From Ascidiimonas sp046199005 (GTDB taxonomy: Bacteria; Bacteroidota; Bacteroidia; Flavobacteriales; Flavobacteriaceae), in contig CP176050.1 in the NCBI GenBank assembly GCA_046199005.1, positions 558,001 through 622,000 on the forward strand: DNA of 64,000 nt. The letters run 5' to 3'. The notes below the pieces were generated by a model, which was given only the letters and a program-made list of their open reading frames with translations, had not been told where the DNA came from and searched no databases. A program made the translations under genes and the position numbers. Below, piece after piece: positions 44,045 through 54,728 of the stretch (its first letter is position 1; every line of letters begins with the position of its first letter).

Positions 44045-46348
44045 TTAATTTGTAAAACCTTTAATTTGATAAGACCCACCGGAAGTGATCAGGTACCGAT
44101 CGGCTCCTTCTGTTTTCAGGGATGTTTCTTTATCGTTCACTGTGATTCTTGTATATACGGACGGAAGATAGATCCGGGCTTCAACTCCCTCAGGAATCTT
44201 AACCTTAAGTGTGTAGTGGTCATCCTTTTTGATATCAACGACAATCTGTCCGCGAATGCTGGGAACACTTGCGCTCACTTCTTTTAAGAATCCCAATTGT
44301 GGCTTAATGCGGATCTGTTCATAGCCCGGAGTTATCGGAGAAATACCAGCCACATATTGAGAGAGCAAGGTGAGTCCGCCTCCGCTCCAGGCATGATTTA
44401 CGGTTCCACCACCATAGCCTTCCTTGCCAATACCCCAGCCTTCCCACAAGGTGGTTAGGGTAGGGTGGTTCACCATATTACCAAAACGTTCTTTCATACG
44501 TTGCAAGGCAAAGTCTGTATACCCCATTTGAAATAAGGCTTCCAGTATGTATTTTTCCATATACGGACTGGCATGTTGCTCTTTTTGTAATACCTTGTAA
44601 ATGGCTTCATATTTAGAAGAATCGGTCAATCCAGCGACAACAGCAAGCCCCTGCGAACGATCGTCGGTTTCGCCAATATGATCTTCAGACCGATAAAAAC
44701 TTCCCTGCCAGAAGGTCTTGTTGAAGGCAGGGACAAAGGCTTCCATTTGGATTTTGATTCGGTTTTGTTCTAAGGTATCGCCCAGGGCTTCCGCCATCAA
44801 ATATTGTCCTTTAAGTGCTAAGAAATATTGTGTGTTTAAAATCAGCCGTACGTCCCGGTTCTTTCCCCAGTCTGCCCAGGTCCAATCTCCTTTTCGCAAC
44901 CTTAATGTGCCGTCTTCCCTTAATTTCCATAGGGATAAATAAGCCTTTACGGGTTCGTATACTTCCCGAATGGTTTCCAGATCACCGGTGTTCAGATAGT
45001 AATTATAAAAACCATAATAACCTACACTCGCCAGCATTTGTCCCGGTAATTCCTGATTCCAGTTACCCGCCGGCACAGGTGAAAATATCGTGCTGTCTGC
45101 ACGTTGCCAGTTCATTAATTCCAGGATACCTTTTTTGGTAAGCGCATCGGCATTTCTGTCTAACACATAAAAAGATTCACCGCTCTCCAGCACCACATCT
45201 CCCCACCATTGTGCACGTTCACGATCGGGACAGTCCATATACGTATCCCGCATGGTGACATATAAGGTACGCTTTGCTTTTTCCCAAAGTCGATTGTAAA
45301 AAGGATCATCACAGGAAAAACTGCCTTTGAATTCCGTATCGTATCCGGTTTCCCTGTATTTCAGATCGTGAATGGTGATCCCTTCCGGAATATAATAGTG
45401 TACTTCATGACCGTTAATCCAGCCAAAATCTTCAAACTCCTGCATCGCTTCCTTAGTGATGTATTCGGTTCTTAGGTTTGGAGGACCACCGCCATAATAA
45501 TGATCGGTACGTAAATCGATTTGTTGCCCTTCAGTCGCTTCAATCTTAAAATAAGGAGTGATATGTGCGTTGTAAGGCAGCTTCAGTTTTAGCGTATCTC
45601 CTTTGGATACCAACGGAAGCTCAGGAGCGTTTTCGTAGCTTTTAAGTCCGTAATCCTTCCAAAACGGGATGGGTCTTTTAATGAGTTGATTCCAAGGACC
45701 ACCTCCGGGTTCACCGATCTCCACCGCTACGGGAGTATTTTCATCTTTAAAATCTTCTCTGGTAAAATCGAAATCTGCCAGGCGTGCATCATAGCGTTTA
45801 TTCGATTCCGGAAGCCTAAAATTGGGGAACGGAGCTTCGGTATTTTTAAATGCCTTGTTTTGCCAGGCTTTCCAACTGTCATCGGATTTAAGTTCAAAAT
45901 TCTTTCCATTCGCCTGAAAAAACAATCCCGGTTTCCCCGAACTTTTATGCGAAAAACCATCCTTCCCAAAATACCACACCAGCACTGCCAGCTTATTCTT
46001 TCCTTCTTTTAAATAGGTTGCAATATCCAATTCATCATAATAACTGTCTTCAGGAGTAGGGCCTCGTTTAAGTTGTCCATCTCGAACTACCAGTTTCCCA
46101 TTGATCCACAACCAGTACTTAGAATCCGCTGCGATTTGTGCAGTGACCGTTTCATTTGGAAGTTCAGTAAGGGTAAATTCCTTATAAAAATTAAGCCAGA
46201 CATTTACCGTATCCTGTATGTTTGTAGGTGCGATCCATTTGCCTGTCCATTCTGTTTTAGTCAGCGTAGGAGCAGTTGTTGACGCTTCCGGCAGACTTTT
46301 ACAAGCTGTTAAAACGAGAAGGACGATTATATAAATGAATCTGCTCAT
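44045..46348 (-). CDS. GH78 alpha-L-rhamnosidase, lipoprotein
   Basis: The signal peptide ends in LTACKSLP (lipoprotein). The 767-residue enzyme has N-terminal beta-sandwich modules with a YYDELDIATYLKEGKNKLAV jelly-roll, and an (alpha/alpha)6 barrel with the GH78 motif DCPDRERAQWWGDV and TTLWEGWG near the C-terminus. It cleaves terminal alpha-L-rhamnose from the polysaccharide. The product feeds the rhamnose operon at 55999-63418. It lies 23 bp downstream of the GH2 gene and 6 bp upstream of the sulfatase. Confidence 0.92.
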   Translation of the reverse strand: MSRFIYIIVLLVLTACKSLPEASTTAPTLTKTEWTGKWIAPTNIQDTVNVWLNFYKEFTLTELPNETVTAQIAADSKYWLWINGKLVVRDGQLKRGPTPEDSYYDELDIATYLKEGKNKLAVLVWYFGKDGFSHKSSGKPGLFFQANGKNFELKSDDSWKAWQNKAFKNTEAPFPNFRLPESNKRYDARLADFDFTREDFKDENTPVAVEIGEPGGGPWNQLIKRPIPFWKDYGLKSYENAPELPLVSKGDTLKLKLPYNAHITPYFKIEATEGQQIDLRTDHYYGGGPPNLRTEYITKEAMQEFEDFGWINGHEVHYYIPEGITIHDLKYRETGYDTEFKGSFSCDDPFYNRLWEKAKRTLYVTMRDTYMDCPDRERAQWWGDVVLESGESFYVLDRNADALTKKGILELMNWQRADSTIFSPVPAGNWNQELPGQMLASVGYYGFYNYYLNTGDLETIREVYEPVKAYLSLWKLREDGTLRLRKGDWTWADWGKNRDVRLILNTQYFLALKGQYLMAEALGDTLEQNRIKIQMEAFVPAFNKTFWQGSFYRSEDHIGETDDRSQGLAVVAGLTDSSKYEAIYKVLQKEQHASPYMEKYILEALFQMGYTDFALQRMKERFGNMVNHPTLTTLWEGWGIGKEGYGGGTVNHAWSGGGLTLLSQYVAGISPITPGYEQIRIKPQLGFLKEVSASVPSIRGQIVVDIKKDDHYTLKVKIPEGVEARIYLPSVYTRITVNDKETSLKTEGADRYLITSGGSYQIKGFTN

Positions 46349-46371
46349 ATTTATTCTCTGTAAGTTACTAA

Positions 46372-49300
46372 CTATTTAGACTTTTCGGTTGTTGAATTAA
46401 ATAACGGAATGATCCGGAATTTATAGGTATAGGTTTTAGACGGAATCCGAAATGCCTCATGGGGTCTTGCATCCAGATTCCAGGTATTGTCTCCGCCCAC
46501 GCCCATTTGCAAATGATCAATATTAAGGGTGATATTTTCGCCAAAGGATAGTTCTTCGATCCGGTTTGTATTTTCTAGTGCTTCCTGTGAAAAGGGCCAG
46601 GCACTGAAACTTAAAGGGCTGTCAATTGCCTCAATTTTGATGCCTTTTCCCCTTTCATTCTTTAAAATGACAAATAATACATCAGTCTTATTGCTACTTT
46701 CCTGAGGTCTTACATAATACACAAAGTCTTTTTTGACGGATGCCGAATAGCGCCCGATGAGCGCTCCTGTTTTTTTATCGGAATAGGTTTCCCAGGGACC
46801 TCTCCCGAACCATTCCAGGGCATCAAATTCGGATGGGATCTCTAGCTGCCAGCCAACTCTGGGAAGATCTGGAAGATTTGCTTTTGGTGTTAATTGTAGT
46901 TTTATTTCCATGCTTCCGGAAGCATCAATTTTATAGGTGGAAGTAATAATGCCTGAGTCTTTTTTCAGGGAATGAATGGTTTTGATCACCTGTTTATTTT
47001 CTTCGGAAAATAGCTGAATGTCTTTTAATTGTGGTTGTTCGGAAGCGATTTTCCAAACCGATTGTCTTTTTTGCATCCCGGAAGCGAGGTCGTTATCGGT
47101 AGGCGGTCTCCAGAAATTAGGATGTGGCGCTCTGCTGAGTATAGACTTTCCTTCTACAAAAAATCTCGTCCATGCACCGGAAGCTTTATCAAATTCATAA
47201 ACCGTATTTGCTGCTTCAATACGATAAAGTGTCGCCGTTTGTGAGAGCAAGGGTTTGCCTGCAGTATCACTAAGCGTTGCATCAGGGACATAACCTAATA
47301 GAAATTGTTCGTGCGCTATGGAAAAATGCTTTGGTGCCCATAATGTGGCTTCTTTTAGTAGCAATTGAAGGGTAATGTGATAATACAAACCAGGCTTTTG
47401 GTTGATCTCAGGTAGTTGTAATTGCAGGATCCCTGTTTTACCGGGAGCAATATCAGGTGCCGGAAGTGTGTCAGACGTGATCGTTGTTCCGTTTTCACGG
47501 ATCGTCCATGAAATGTCAAATGCATTTAGATTGGTAAAAAAATGACGATTTTCCAGTTTAAAAACACCCTTTTCAAGACTGTCCGCAGTGATCTTTACCC
47601 GTTGCCACACGTATTTTGCCTGATGCCCACCTGATTTTATCTTGCCATCGGCAGAGATCAATCCTTTTTGCACCGGATTAAGATCGGCTTGTTCCTGGTC
47701 AAAATCACTCCCGTGTTTCCAGAGTGTTTTTTCATCTGGTGAAGGTTTGTATACCAATTGATCCCGCCAGTCCCAAACAAATCCGCCTACCAATCTCGGA
47801 TACGTACGAATGGCATCCCAGTAGCTCTGCAGGTCACCTGTAGAATTACCCTGAGAATGTGCATATTCGCTCCAGATCACCGGGCGTTTATCTCCGGGTT
47901 GTGTTGCGAGGGCGATCATATCATCAGTCAACCGATACATGCGGCTGAGGAAGTCGGTATACACCCGGTCTTTTGGTTCGGGTTTGGGCCAGTTGTAGCC
48001 ATAAATATTTTGTGCCCCTTCTGAATGAATGGGTCGGGTGGGGTCAAATTCTTTGATCCATGCCGATAAAGCAGCATGATTGGGACCAAATCCGGCTTCG
48101 TTTCCTAAAGACCAGCTGATAATAGACGGATGGTTCTTATCTCTTTCGACCATTCGAATACCTCTCTCCGTAAACGCACGGTTCCAGGAGGGATCATTAC
48201 TTAGAAGTGAACCGGTTCCATGGCTTTCGATATTGGCCTCGTCCATTACGTAGATACCATATTCATTACAGATCTCATACCATAAAGGTGGGTTGGGATA
48301 ATGGGAAGATCGTGAAGCATTTACATTGAGTTGCTTCATTAGCTGTGCATCTCTTCGCATGGCTTCTTCGGTAACTGCTTTTCCGTTTACCGCATCCCAG
48401 TCATGCCGATTCACACCATAGAGTAAAACAGGCACTCCGTTTACTTTAAATTGTCCGTCACTAATATCAATTTCCCGAAAACCGACCTTCGTACTTCTGG
48501 CTTCTACAAGGTCGTTTTTATCATCTTTGAGCAAAAGTACTAGGGTGTATAGATAAGGTTGTTCGGCTGACCATTTTTTTGGATTACGTATGGTTGCTTT
48601 CATCAACCTTTCAAAAGGTCGGTTTCCGATTTGAGGATGATGCTCGGTTAAGATTTCAGCAATCGGGATAGAAATTTTTTCTTCCAGAACGTGTTGTTTA
48701 TTTTGATCATAAAGTTGTGCTTCTACCAGCCAGTTTTCGGTATCTATAGTACCATGCTTAACGATTTCCGGTCGTATTTGCAGTTCAGCATTTTGATAGG
48801 CGGCATCAAGATCGGTACGAACAAAAAAATCGTAGAGCTGCACCTGAGGCACGGCTTCCAGATAGACCTCTCTCGTGATCCCACTCATACGCCAGTGATC
48901 CTGATCTTCCAGATAGCTCGCCGTACTCCACTGCGAAACCTGAAGGGCTAGAATGTTATTTTTTTCAGTTAAATAAGGAGTAATAAGAAATTCGGCGGGA
49001 AGGCGTGTGTCTTCATTATAGCCTACGAATTGTCCGTTTACCCAAACCGATAATGCAGATGAGGCGGCACCGATATGAAGAATTATCTGCTGATCTTTCC
49101 AGTTTCGAGGTAAGCTGACCAATTTGCGATAGCATCCGGTGGGGTTGTAGTCTTCGGGAATATTGGGAGGATCAATACCCTTCTTTTCCCAGATCTGATG
49201 CGTAAGTCGGTGATATGGTTTCCCATACCCTTGTAATTCCCAATTGGAGGGGACGCTAATCTCATCCCAGTCAGAAGTACCATAATTTGGATTATAAAAT

Positions 49301-49563
49301 TTTGAAGGAACTTCTGAAGGTGAGCTGTGCCATTTAAATTTCCAGGTTCCGTTAAGAGATAATTTTCTTCCGGAAGCATTTTGATCTCCTTTGATGGCTG
49401 CGGTTTCCGAAGCAAATGAAATTGAAGTGGCTCTTGCTGGAAGTCGGTTAATATGAGTGATCTCAGGATTTTGCCAGGGCTTCATCTCTTGCGCATCAAG
49501 ACTATGAAGAAAGCAAATACCCATTGTAAAGCTCCATAAAAGAATAAACTTCCAAGGTTTCAT
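46372..49563 (-). CDS. GH2 beta-galactosidase-like enzyme (LacZ-type), exported
   Basis: The 1063-residue protein has a signal peptide (residues 1-24, ending LDAQ) and the full GH2 layout of sugar-binding domain, Ig-like domain, TIM barrel and C-terminal domains of the LacZ type. SWSLGNEAGFG gives the acid/base Glu at about 489 and IWSEYAHSQGN the nucleophile at about 566; NRHDWDAVNGKAV is the LacZ-type motif. It probably releases beta-linked galactose, though beta-glucuronidase-like or other specificities occur in GH2. The length and export are typical of PUL members. Confidence 0.92.
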   Translation of the reverse strand: MKPWKFILLWSFTMGICFLHSLDAQEMKPWQNPEITHINRLPARATSISFASETAAIKGDQNASGRKLSLNGTWKFKWHSSPSEVPSKFYNPNYGTSDWDEISVPSNWELQGYGKPYHRLTHQIWEKKGIDPPNIPEDYNPTGCYRKLVSLPRNWKDQQIILHIGAASSALSVWVNGQFVGYNEDTRLPAEFLITPYLTEKNNILALQVSQWSTASYLEDQDHWRMSGITREVYLEAVPQVQLYDFFVRTDLDAAYQNAELQIRPEIVKHGTIDTENWLVEAQLYDQNKQHVLEEKISIPIAEILTEHHPQIGNRPFERLMKATIRNPKKWSAEQPYLYTLVLLLKDDKNDLVEARSTKVGFREIDISDGQFKVNGVPVLLYGVNRHDWDAVNGKAVTEEAMRRDAQLMKQLNVNASRSSHYPNPPLWYEICNEYGIYVMDEANIESHGTGSLLSNDPSWNRAFTERGIRMVERDKNHPSIISWSLGNEAGFGPNHAALSAWIKEFDPTRPIHSEGAQNIYGYNWPKPEPKDRVYTDFLSRMYRLTDDMIALATQPGDKRPVIWSEYAHSQGNSTGDLQSYWDAIRTYPRLVGGFVWDWRDQLVYKPSPDEKTLWKHGSDFDQEQADLNPVQKGLISADGKIKSGGHQAKYVWQRVKITADSLEKGVFKLENRHFFTNLNAFDISWTIRENGTTITSDTLPAPDIAPGKTGILQLQLPEINQKPGLYYHITLQLLLKEATLWAPKHFSIAHEQFLLGYVPDATLSDTAGKPLLSQTATLYRIEAANTVYEFDKASGAWTRFFVEGKSILSRAPHPNFWRPPTDNDLASGMQKRQSVWKIASEQPQLKDIQLFSEENKQVIKTIHSLKKDSGIITSTYKIDASGSMEIKLQLTPKANLPDLPRVGWQLEIPSEFDALEWFGRGPWETYSDKKTGALIGRYSASVKKDFVYYVRPQESSNKTDVLFVILKNERGKGIKIEAIDSPLSFSAWPFSQEALENTNRIEELSFGENITLNIDHLQMGVGGDNTWNLDARPHEAFRIPSKTYTYKFRIIPLFNSTTEKSK

Positions 49564-49584
49564 TATTTAATTTTTCTAAAGGAT

Positions 49585-49638
49585 AGACGGTATAATCACA
49601 AAAAGAACAAAGTCCTTAACTATGCGATTACACCGTCT
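49585..49638 (-). promoter_or_regulatory. Intergenic stem between susD and GH2 genes
   Basis: AGACGGTATAATC (49585-49597) and GATTACACCGTCT (49626-49638) pair over 12 of 13 positions across a 28-base loop. It lies in the 147 bp between the SusD and GH2 genes. No U tract follows on the transcribed strand, so it is more likely an mRNA-stabilising or processing stem that lowers expression of the enzymes relative to SusCD than a terminator. Confidence 0.5.
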
Positions 49639-49710
49639 AAAAACAACTTTAAACTAATTCAAACTAAATGACTAACTAACTTTACCTGTATAAATTAATT
49701 AAAAAATTGT

Positions 49711-51186
49711 CTACCAGCCTGGATTTTGTTGCAGCCCAAACTGATCGATTTGTGCCTGAGGTAATCCAACCACGGTTCTAATATTTTGATAGGCACCATC
49801 AGTGACGGTTAATCCGTCTGCTACCTGTTGAGCACCATGCGCACTCATTACTTCTACTAGTTTTCCGGTTCGTAAAAGATCGAAGAACCGATGCCCTTCA
49901 AAGGCCAGCTCTCTTCTTCTTTCGTCGGCGATTGTTTGTTCAAGATCGGCTAATTCTTCGGCACTTAAATTAGGATCAGCAAGTCCGGCTCTGGTACGAA
50001 TTTGAACCAGAATCGCCACGGGATCGCCACCTCCGGCTCGTTCATAACACTCAGCCAGCATCAATAACGCATCGGCGTAGCGATACATCTGCCAGTTAAT
50101 ATCCTGTTGCCCCTGTTCTACGAAGGGAAAAGCAAATTTACTGCCCCAGGGAATTTCGTTACCGCCACCATCTACAAAAATGGAAATATTATGTGCCTTG
50201 CGTTGATCATCATCACTGTAAAGAGCGATGAGTTCTGAGGTAGGCTGAAACTGGTTTCCTCTGTTATTGGGAGTATTGCCTGTTCCTAAAATGGTTTCAC
50301 CACTTGAGGCAGGTACAAAATTTGTAAAGAAATTTCCGGTTTGGTTCAAATTAAAATCAAACTGAATTTCAAAGATCCCTTCAGCATGATTTTTTGTACC
50401 GAAGATATCACTGTAGTTACCGAGTAATTGATACCCAAAACTTCGTATTTGCTCCAAAGGTTGAATAGCATCTGCATAGTTTTGCTGCGCCATCAGGATC
50501 TTAGCTTTCAACATAAGTGCCGCTCCTCGCGTAGCTCTCCCCACATCTTCTGCGGCAAGGTTGTTTGGATTTGGCAATAATGTAATTGCTCTGTTTACAT
50601 CAGTTAATAGATTTTCATAAACTTCGGCAACCGGATCTCTTTCTGTAAATTCTTCAGAGACGATCTGTTCCGGGGTTTCTCCCGCTTGTGTTACATAAGG
50701 TATATCGCCGTAGACCCTTACCAGATTAAAATGGAACAACGCTCTGAAAAATAAGGCTTCACCTTCTCGAAAATCTTTGGTGGCCATATCGTTGTAAGTT
50801 GCTCTTTCAAAATTAGCCAGTACGTAATTTGCTCTGGAGATCCCTTCGTAATTGGTAGACCAGTAAGCACCTATTCTTCCGTTTGTAGCTTCCATCGTAA
50901 ACTCGTTAAGGCGATCGTCGTCTATACCACCACCATCACCGGTGACTTCTATATTTGTATTGTCTGATCTGCTTTCTCCGAAGCGCAATTGAAGTCGGGC
51001 ATTTCCGTAACCGCCATGTAAAGCGCCATTGGTCCTGTAAATTGCAGATACTGCCTGCGTGACCTCGCTTTCTTTTTCAAAAAATCCCTGCGGTGTTCTA
51101 AATGCATCCGGTGTTTCGTCTAGAAAATCTTCACATCCAACAAACACGAAAGATGTTAGAAATAGATATAAAATTAGTTTTTTCAT
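49711..51186 (-). CDS. susD: SusD/RagB-family glycan-binding lipoprotein
   Basis: I choose the ATG at 51186, which opens the lipoprotein signal (ending VFVGCEDFLDE). The 491-residue protein has the SusD pattern: TPDAFRTPQGFFEKESEVTQ, ALFFRALFHFNLVRVYGDIP and a C-terminal ERRRELAFEGHRFFDLLRTG. It binds polysaccharide at the surface and caps the SusC barrel. It starts 18 bp after the SusC stop. The glycan it binds is not readable from sequence. Confidence 0.94.
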   Translation of the reverse strand: MKKLILYLFLTSFVFVGCEDFLDETPDAFRTPQGFFEKESEVTQAVSAIYRTNGALHGGYGNARLQLRFGESRSDNTNIEVTGDGGGIDDDRLNEFTMEATNGRIGAYWSTNYEGISRANYVLANFERATYNDMATKDFREGEALFFRALFHFNLVRVYGDIPYVTQAGETPEQIVSEEFTERDPVAEVYENLLTDVNRAITLLPNPNNLAAEDVGRATRGAALMLKAKILMAQQNYADAIQPLEQIRSFGYQLLGNYSDIFGTKNHAEGIFEIQFDFNLNQTGNFFTNFVPASSGETILGTGNTPNNRGNQFQPTSELIALYSDDDQRKAHNISIFVDGGGNEIPWGSKFAFPFVEQGQQDINWQMYRYADALLMLAECYERAGGGDPVAILVQIRTRAGLADPNLSAEELADLEQTIADERRRELAFEGHRFFDLLRTGKLVEVMSAHGAQQVADGLTVTDGAYQNIRTVVGLPQAQIDQFGLQQNPGW

Positions 51187-51204
51187 TGTTGTGTTTTTTA
51201 GCAT

Positions 51205-54200
51205 TTAAAAGGTGGCGTTCAATCCAAAAGTTAAGGTTCTTGCGATAGGATAGGCTCCATAATCGACATTTCGCACCAGCGAATTATCTCCTGCTCTATT
51301 CACAGTAGGACTTCCGTATTCATAATTGGTAAATAGTATCGGGTTTTGAATACTGGCAAATAATCGTAAGGAAGAAAAATACTTTTCAAAATCTTTACCT
51401 TTAAAGGTGTATCCCATCGTAATATTTCGTATCCATAGATAATCTGAATTATGAACATTTAGACTATTGGGTCTTCTTAAAAACTGTTGGCTGTTATTAC
51501 TACCTACACCCGGGATTTTCTTAGTAGTAGGGTCATCACCTGGCCGGTAGCGTTGTAGCAGCGTTCTGTCTACATTAAACTGCCCGTCATTCTGATTAAA
51601 AAGCACTTGTGTCTGTGCATAGAAAATATCGGCTCCTACCTGGCCGTCTAAAGTGACACTAAAATCAAAATCTTTATAATTAAGCTGCGTACTAAAACCG
51701 AATACGAAATCGGGGTTGGAGTCTCCGATTATAGTTACATCCTGATTATTAAGACGGCCGTCTGCCTGATCGGGTACTCCGTCTCCATCGGTATCTACAG
51801 TAAGTTGATCTTCAAATTTCAATGAACCGACAATAGCGCCGGGATACTTGGCCACGTTGGGGTCGTCTATATCTTCCTGTGTAAAAAGTCCTGTTACTTT
51901 GAGTCCTCTGAATAATCCTATAGGCTGGCCTTCTCTTACTTCGGTGAAATTAATTCCTGCGATGTTACTACCATTCGGGAATAAAAAGCCTTCTTCCTGA
52001 ATAAGATCAACTACCTCATTTCTGTTTTGCGAGTAATTGAAATTAGCGGTCCATCTAAAATCTTGTTTTCTGAAGATATCCCACTTCAACTCAATTTCAA
52101 AACCTTTATTGTTAATTTCACCTGTATTGTCAATAACACCATCAAATCCACTGGTATTAGGTAAAGGTCTAAAGGCAAGAAAATCCACCGAATTAATATT
52201 GTAATAATCTGCGCTCAGATAAAGTCTGTTCTTAAAAAGTCCCAGATCTATACCAAAATTAGTTTCTTGAGTTTCTTCCCATCGTGCATTCAGGTTTGGA
52301 AGGCCATTTACATCTACCCCCGGAGCGTTTGAACCTCCAAAAACATAATCCTGACCAGGTGTGATAGAACCCTGCGCCTGATAGTTACCAAGGCCGTTGT
52401 TACCACTGGTTCCATAACCTCCTTCAATCTTAAGATCAGAAATAGTTCCGCGCAAGCCCTCAAAGAACGATTCATTTGAAATTCTCCAGGCTGCGGCAAC
52501 AGAAGGAAATGTTGCGTATCGGTTACCTGCTCCAAAGCGGGAAGATCCATCTGTTCTAACCGTTCCGGTTATATAGTATCGATTGTCAAAAGCATAATTA
52601 ACCCGACCGATGTAGGATATAAGCGCGTTCGAATCTGTAGAAGCATTTCCTGTAAAATCGGTAGGTTCTACCGAGTTTGAAGCACTGGGCAATCTAATAT
52701 CCTCGTCAGCCAGATTGGATGATGAGACACGTGTAGACGTCGCTCTTCGTTTTTCTAATGTATATCCTAAAAAGACATCTACATCATGTTTTTCGTTGAA
52801 AACTTTACGATATTCCAATGTGTTGGCAAATACCCAGTTGAACTGGTTCTGGGTGAAAACGCTGGCAGATGCCTGTTGGGTTCCTAAAAAACTCGGGTTT
52901 AAACTGTTTCCTGGAAATCGCGAAGGTGTAAAGTTATTATTTCTTCTATCTGTATATTGTAGAAGGCCTGAAGTTTTAAAGGTCAAATTGGGAAGCAGAT
53001 CCCATTCCAGAGCCATACTGGTTCGCATTTGATTGGTTCTTCTTCGATCCTCTCTTTCCGTTAAAAGGGTTACTGGATTCAGGTTACGTGCCCTATAGAT
53101 CAGTTTTCCTTGAGTTACCCCGGTGAGTTCGCCGTCTTCATCAAATAAAGGTGCGGTAGGGTCTGTCCAGGCAGCAAGCGTCACCGCATTGTACACCTGA
53201 AAATTTCCGGCACCTCCATCGGTTCTACCTCCGGTTGCAATGGTTCGGGTAGGTGCAAAATTGAGAGCCAATCTTAAATTATCTTTAATGTCTATATCTA
53301 CATTGGCATTGATCGTATAACGTCTGGAGTCGGTATTAATCAGGGTTCCTTCCCTGTTTTGTAAAGCAGCAGAAACAAAATACTTCACCGTCTCGCTTCC
53401 TCCGCGTACACTTACATTGTAATCCTTCACGAATGCATCCCTTGAGATAAGATCGAACCAATCATTGTCAGGCCCGATGTCTTCCGGTGCCAATCCTAAA
53501 AGAAAAGCACGTTGGTTTCTCTGTAAGCCTCCCAACGGTAATCCGTCTGCTTCTTTATCATCATAGAAATCAAGTTGATATTGATAAAGTTCACGGGCAT
53601 TCAGCACATCTGGTTTTTCGAATTCCGGAATGGATTGAATACCTACTCTCGAGGTAAATGAGAACGTAGATTTTCCTGCCTGACCTTGTTTAGTAGTAAT
53701 GATGACTACCCCATTCGAAGCACGAGAACCGTAAATGGCTTTTGCTGAAGCATCTTTTAATACACTTATAGATTCAATATCGTCTGGGTTTATAGCACTT
53801 AAGATAAAATTATCTCGTTGAGAGGCGATAGCAGCGCTATTTCCCAACGGGAAACCATCTACCACATAAAGAGGCGTATTGTTCCCCAAGGATGCAACAC
53901 CACGAATTACGACTTCTGGTCCGCCATCCGGCGCACCATTTTGACGAAACTGCACACCTGAGACCTGGCCAATCAATGCTTCCTGAAAGGTGTTTACCTG
54001 TTGTCTTTGAATAGCTTCTGCCTTTACTGCTGAGACAGCCCCAATAAGATCTTCCCGCTTCCTTGTACCATAGCCAATAACAACCACATCTTCTAATGCA
54101 GTAACATTTTCAGTCATACTTACATTGATAACGGTTTGGTCTCCTATGGTTATTTCCTGAGTGTTAAAACCAACGTAGGAGAATACCAGCGTATTGGAAT

Positions 54201-54429
54201 TTTCCGGAACCTGAATTGTATAATTCCCATCAAAATCAGTATTTTGACCAATAGAAGTTCCTTTTACCACTACGTTTACACCTGGTAAAGGATTTCCATT
54301 AGTAGTAACCTGTCCGGTAATTGTGCGATCTTGCGCAAGCCCGGCAAAAGATAGAAGAAAAAACACCATATTTATCATTAAAATAGAGGCGCCTTTCTTT
54401 ACTGAAATACACTTTGTAAAATTCTTCAT
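51205..54429 (-). CDS. susC: SusC/RagA-family TonB-dependent outer-membrane transporter
   Basis: I choose the ATG at 54429, which opens the signal peptide (ending GLAQ); the frame runs back to 54498. The 1074-residue protein has a carboxypeptidase-like N-terminal domain (ITGQVTTNGNPLPGVNVVVK), a plug with TonB-box-like DVVVIGYGTRKREDL and PLYVVDGFPLG, and a long 22-strand barrel. It imports oligosaccharides from the outside. It heads the leftward operon and carries the conserved motif at 54556-54577 upstream. Confidence 0.94.
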   Translation of the reverse strand: MKNFTKCISVKKGASILMINMVFFLLSFAGLAQDRTITGQVTTNGNPLPGVNVVVKGTSIGQNTDFDGNYTIQVPENSNTLVFSYVGFNTQEITIGDQTVINVSMTENVTALEDVVVIGYGTRKREDLIGAVSAVKAEAIQRQQVNTFQEALIGQVSGVQFRQNGAPDGGPEVVIRGVASLGNNTPLYVVDGFPLGNSAAIASQRDNFILSAINPDDIESISVLKDASAKAIYGSRASNGVVIITTKQGQAGKSTFSFTSRVGIQSIPEFEKPDVLNARELYQYQLDFYDDKEADGLPLGGLQRNQRAFLLGLAPEDIGPDNDWFDLISRDAFVKDYNVSVRGGSETVKYFVSAALQNREGTLINTDSRRYTINANVDIDIKDNLRLALNFAPTRTIATGGRTDGGAGNFQVYNAVTLAAWTDPTAPLFDEDGELTGVTQGKLIYRARNLNPVTLLTEREDRRRTNQMRTSMALEWDLLPNLTFKTSGLLQYTDRRNNNFTPSRFPGNSLNPSFLGTQQASASVFTQNQFNWVFANTLEYRKVFNEKHDVDVFLGYTLEKRRATSTRVSSSNLADEDIRLPSASNSVEPTDFTGNASTDSNALISYIGRVNYAFDNRYYITGTVRTDGSSRFGAGNRYATFPSVAAAWRISNESFFEGLRGTISDLKIEGGYGTSGNNGLGNYQAQGSITPGQDYVFGGSNAPGVDVNGLPNLNARWEETQETNFGIDLGLFKNRLYLSADYYNINSVDFLAFRPLPNTSGFDGVIDNTGEINNKGFEIELKWDIFRKQDFRWTANFNYSQNRNEVVDLIQEEGFLFPNGSNIAGINFTEVREGQPIGLFRGLKVTGLFTQEDIDDPNVAKYPGAIVGSLKFEDQLTVDTDGDGVPDQADGRLNNQDVTIIGDSNPDFVFGFSTQLNYKDFDFSVTLDGQVGADIFYAQTQVLFNQNDGQFNVDRTLLQRYRPGDDPTTKKIPGVGSNNSQQFLRRPNSLNVHNSDYLWIRNITMGYTFKGKDFEKYFSSLRLFASIQNPILFTNYEYGSPTVNRAGDNSLVRNVDYGAYPIARTLTFGLNATF

Positions 54430-54555
54430 ATTAAAAAGGTTGGCTTGTTTGAGTAATATTTTATCAAAATAATCCTGTATTAATTGCAAAAAAGACAACT
54501 TAATGGGTCTTTTATTGCAGTATCAATACAATATTAAGAGAGTGTTAACTTTTAT

Positions 54556-54577
54556 CCATCCTGTACTGTACTGTTTC
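54556..54577 (-). promoter_or_regulatory. Candidate regulator operator upstream of susC
   Basis: Read toward susC, the sequence is GAAACAGTACAGTACAGGAT plus GG. It matches 55912-55933 at 20 of 22 positions and in the same orientation relative to its gene. It overlaps a 14-bp perfect palindrome, CTGTTTCGAAACAG (54571-54584). It is a likely binding site for the GntR-type regulator at 54729-55775 and lies about 127 bp before the SusC start. The rest of 54585-54728 shows no gene. Confidence 0.7.
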
Positions 54578-54728
54578 GAAACAGGTAGGTTTGAAGTGGT
54601 GTATTTTTGTAAGATGCTTCCTTTAAAAAGTTTGGATTGCAGCAGGTTATGAAAGATAATTCATGCATTTTAAGGCTGTTTAGAAAGAAGGGAAGCATAA
54701 ACTTCCAAATTAGTTGCCAGACATAATT

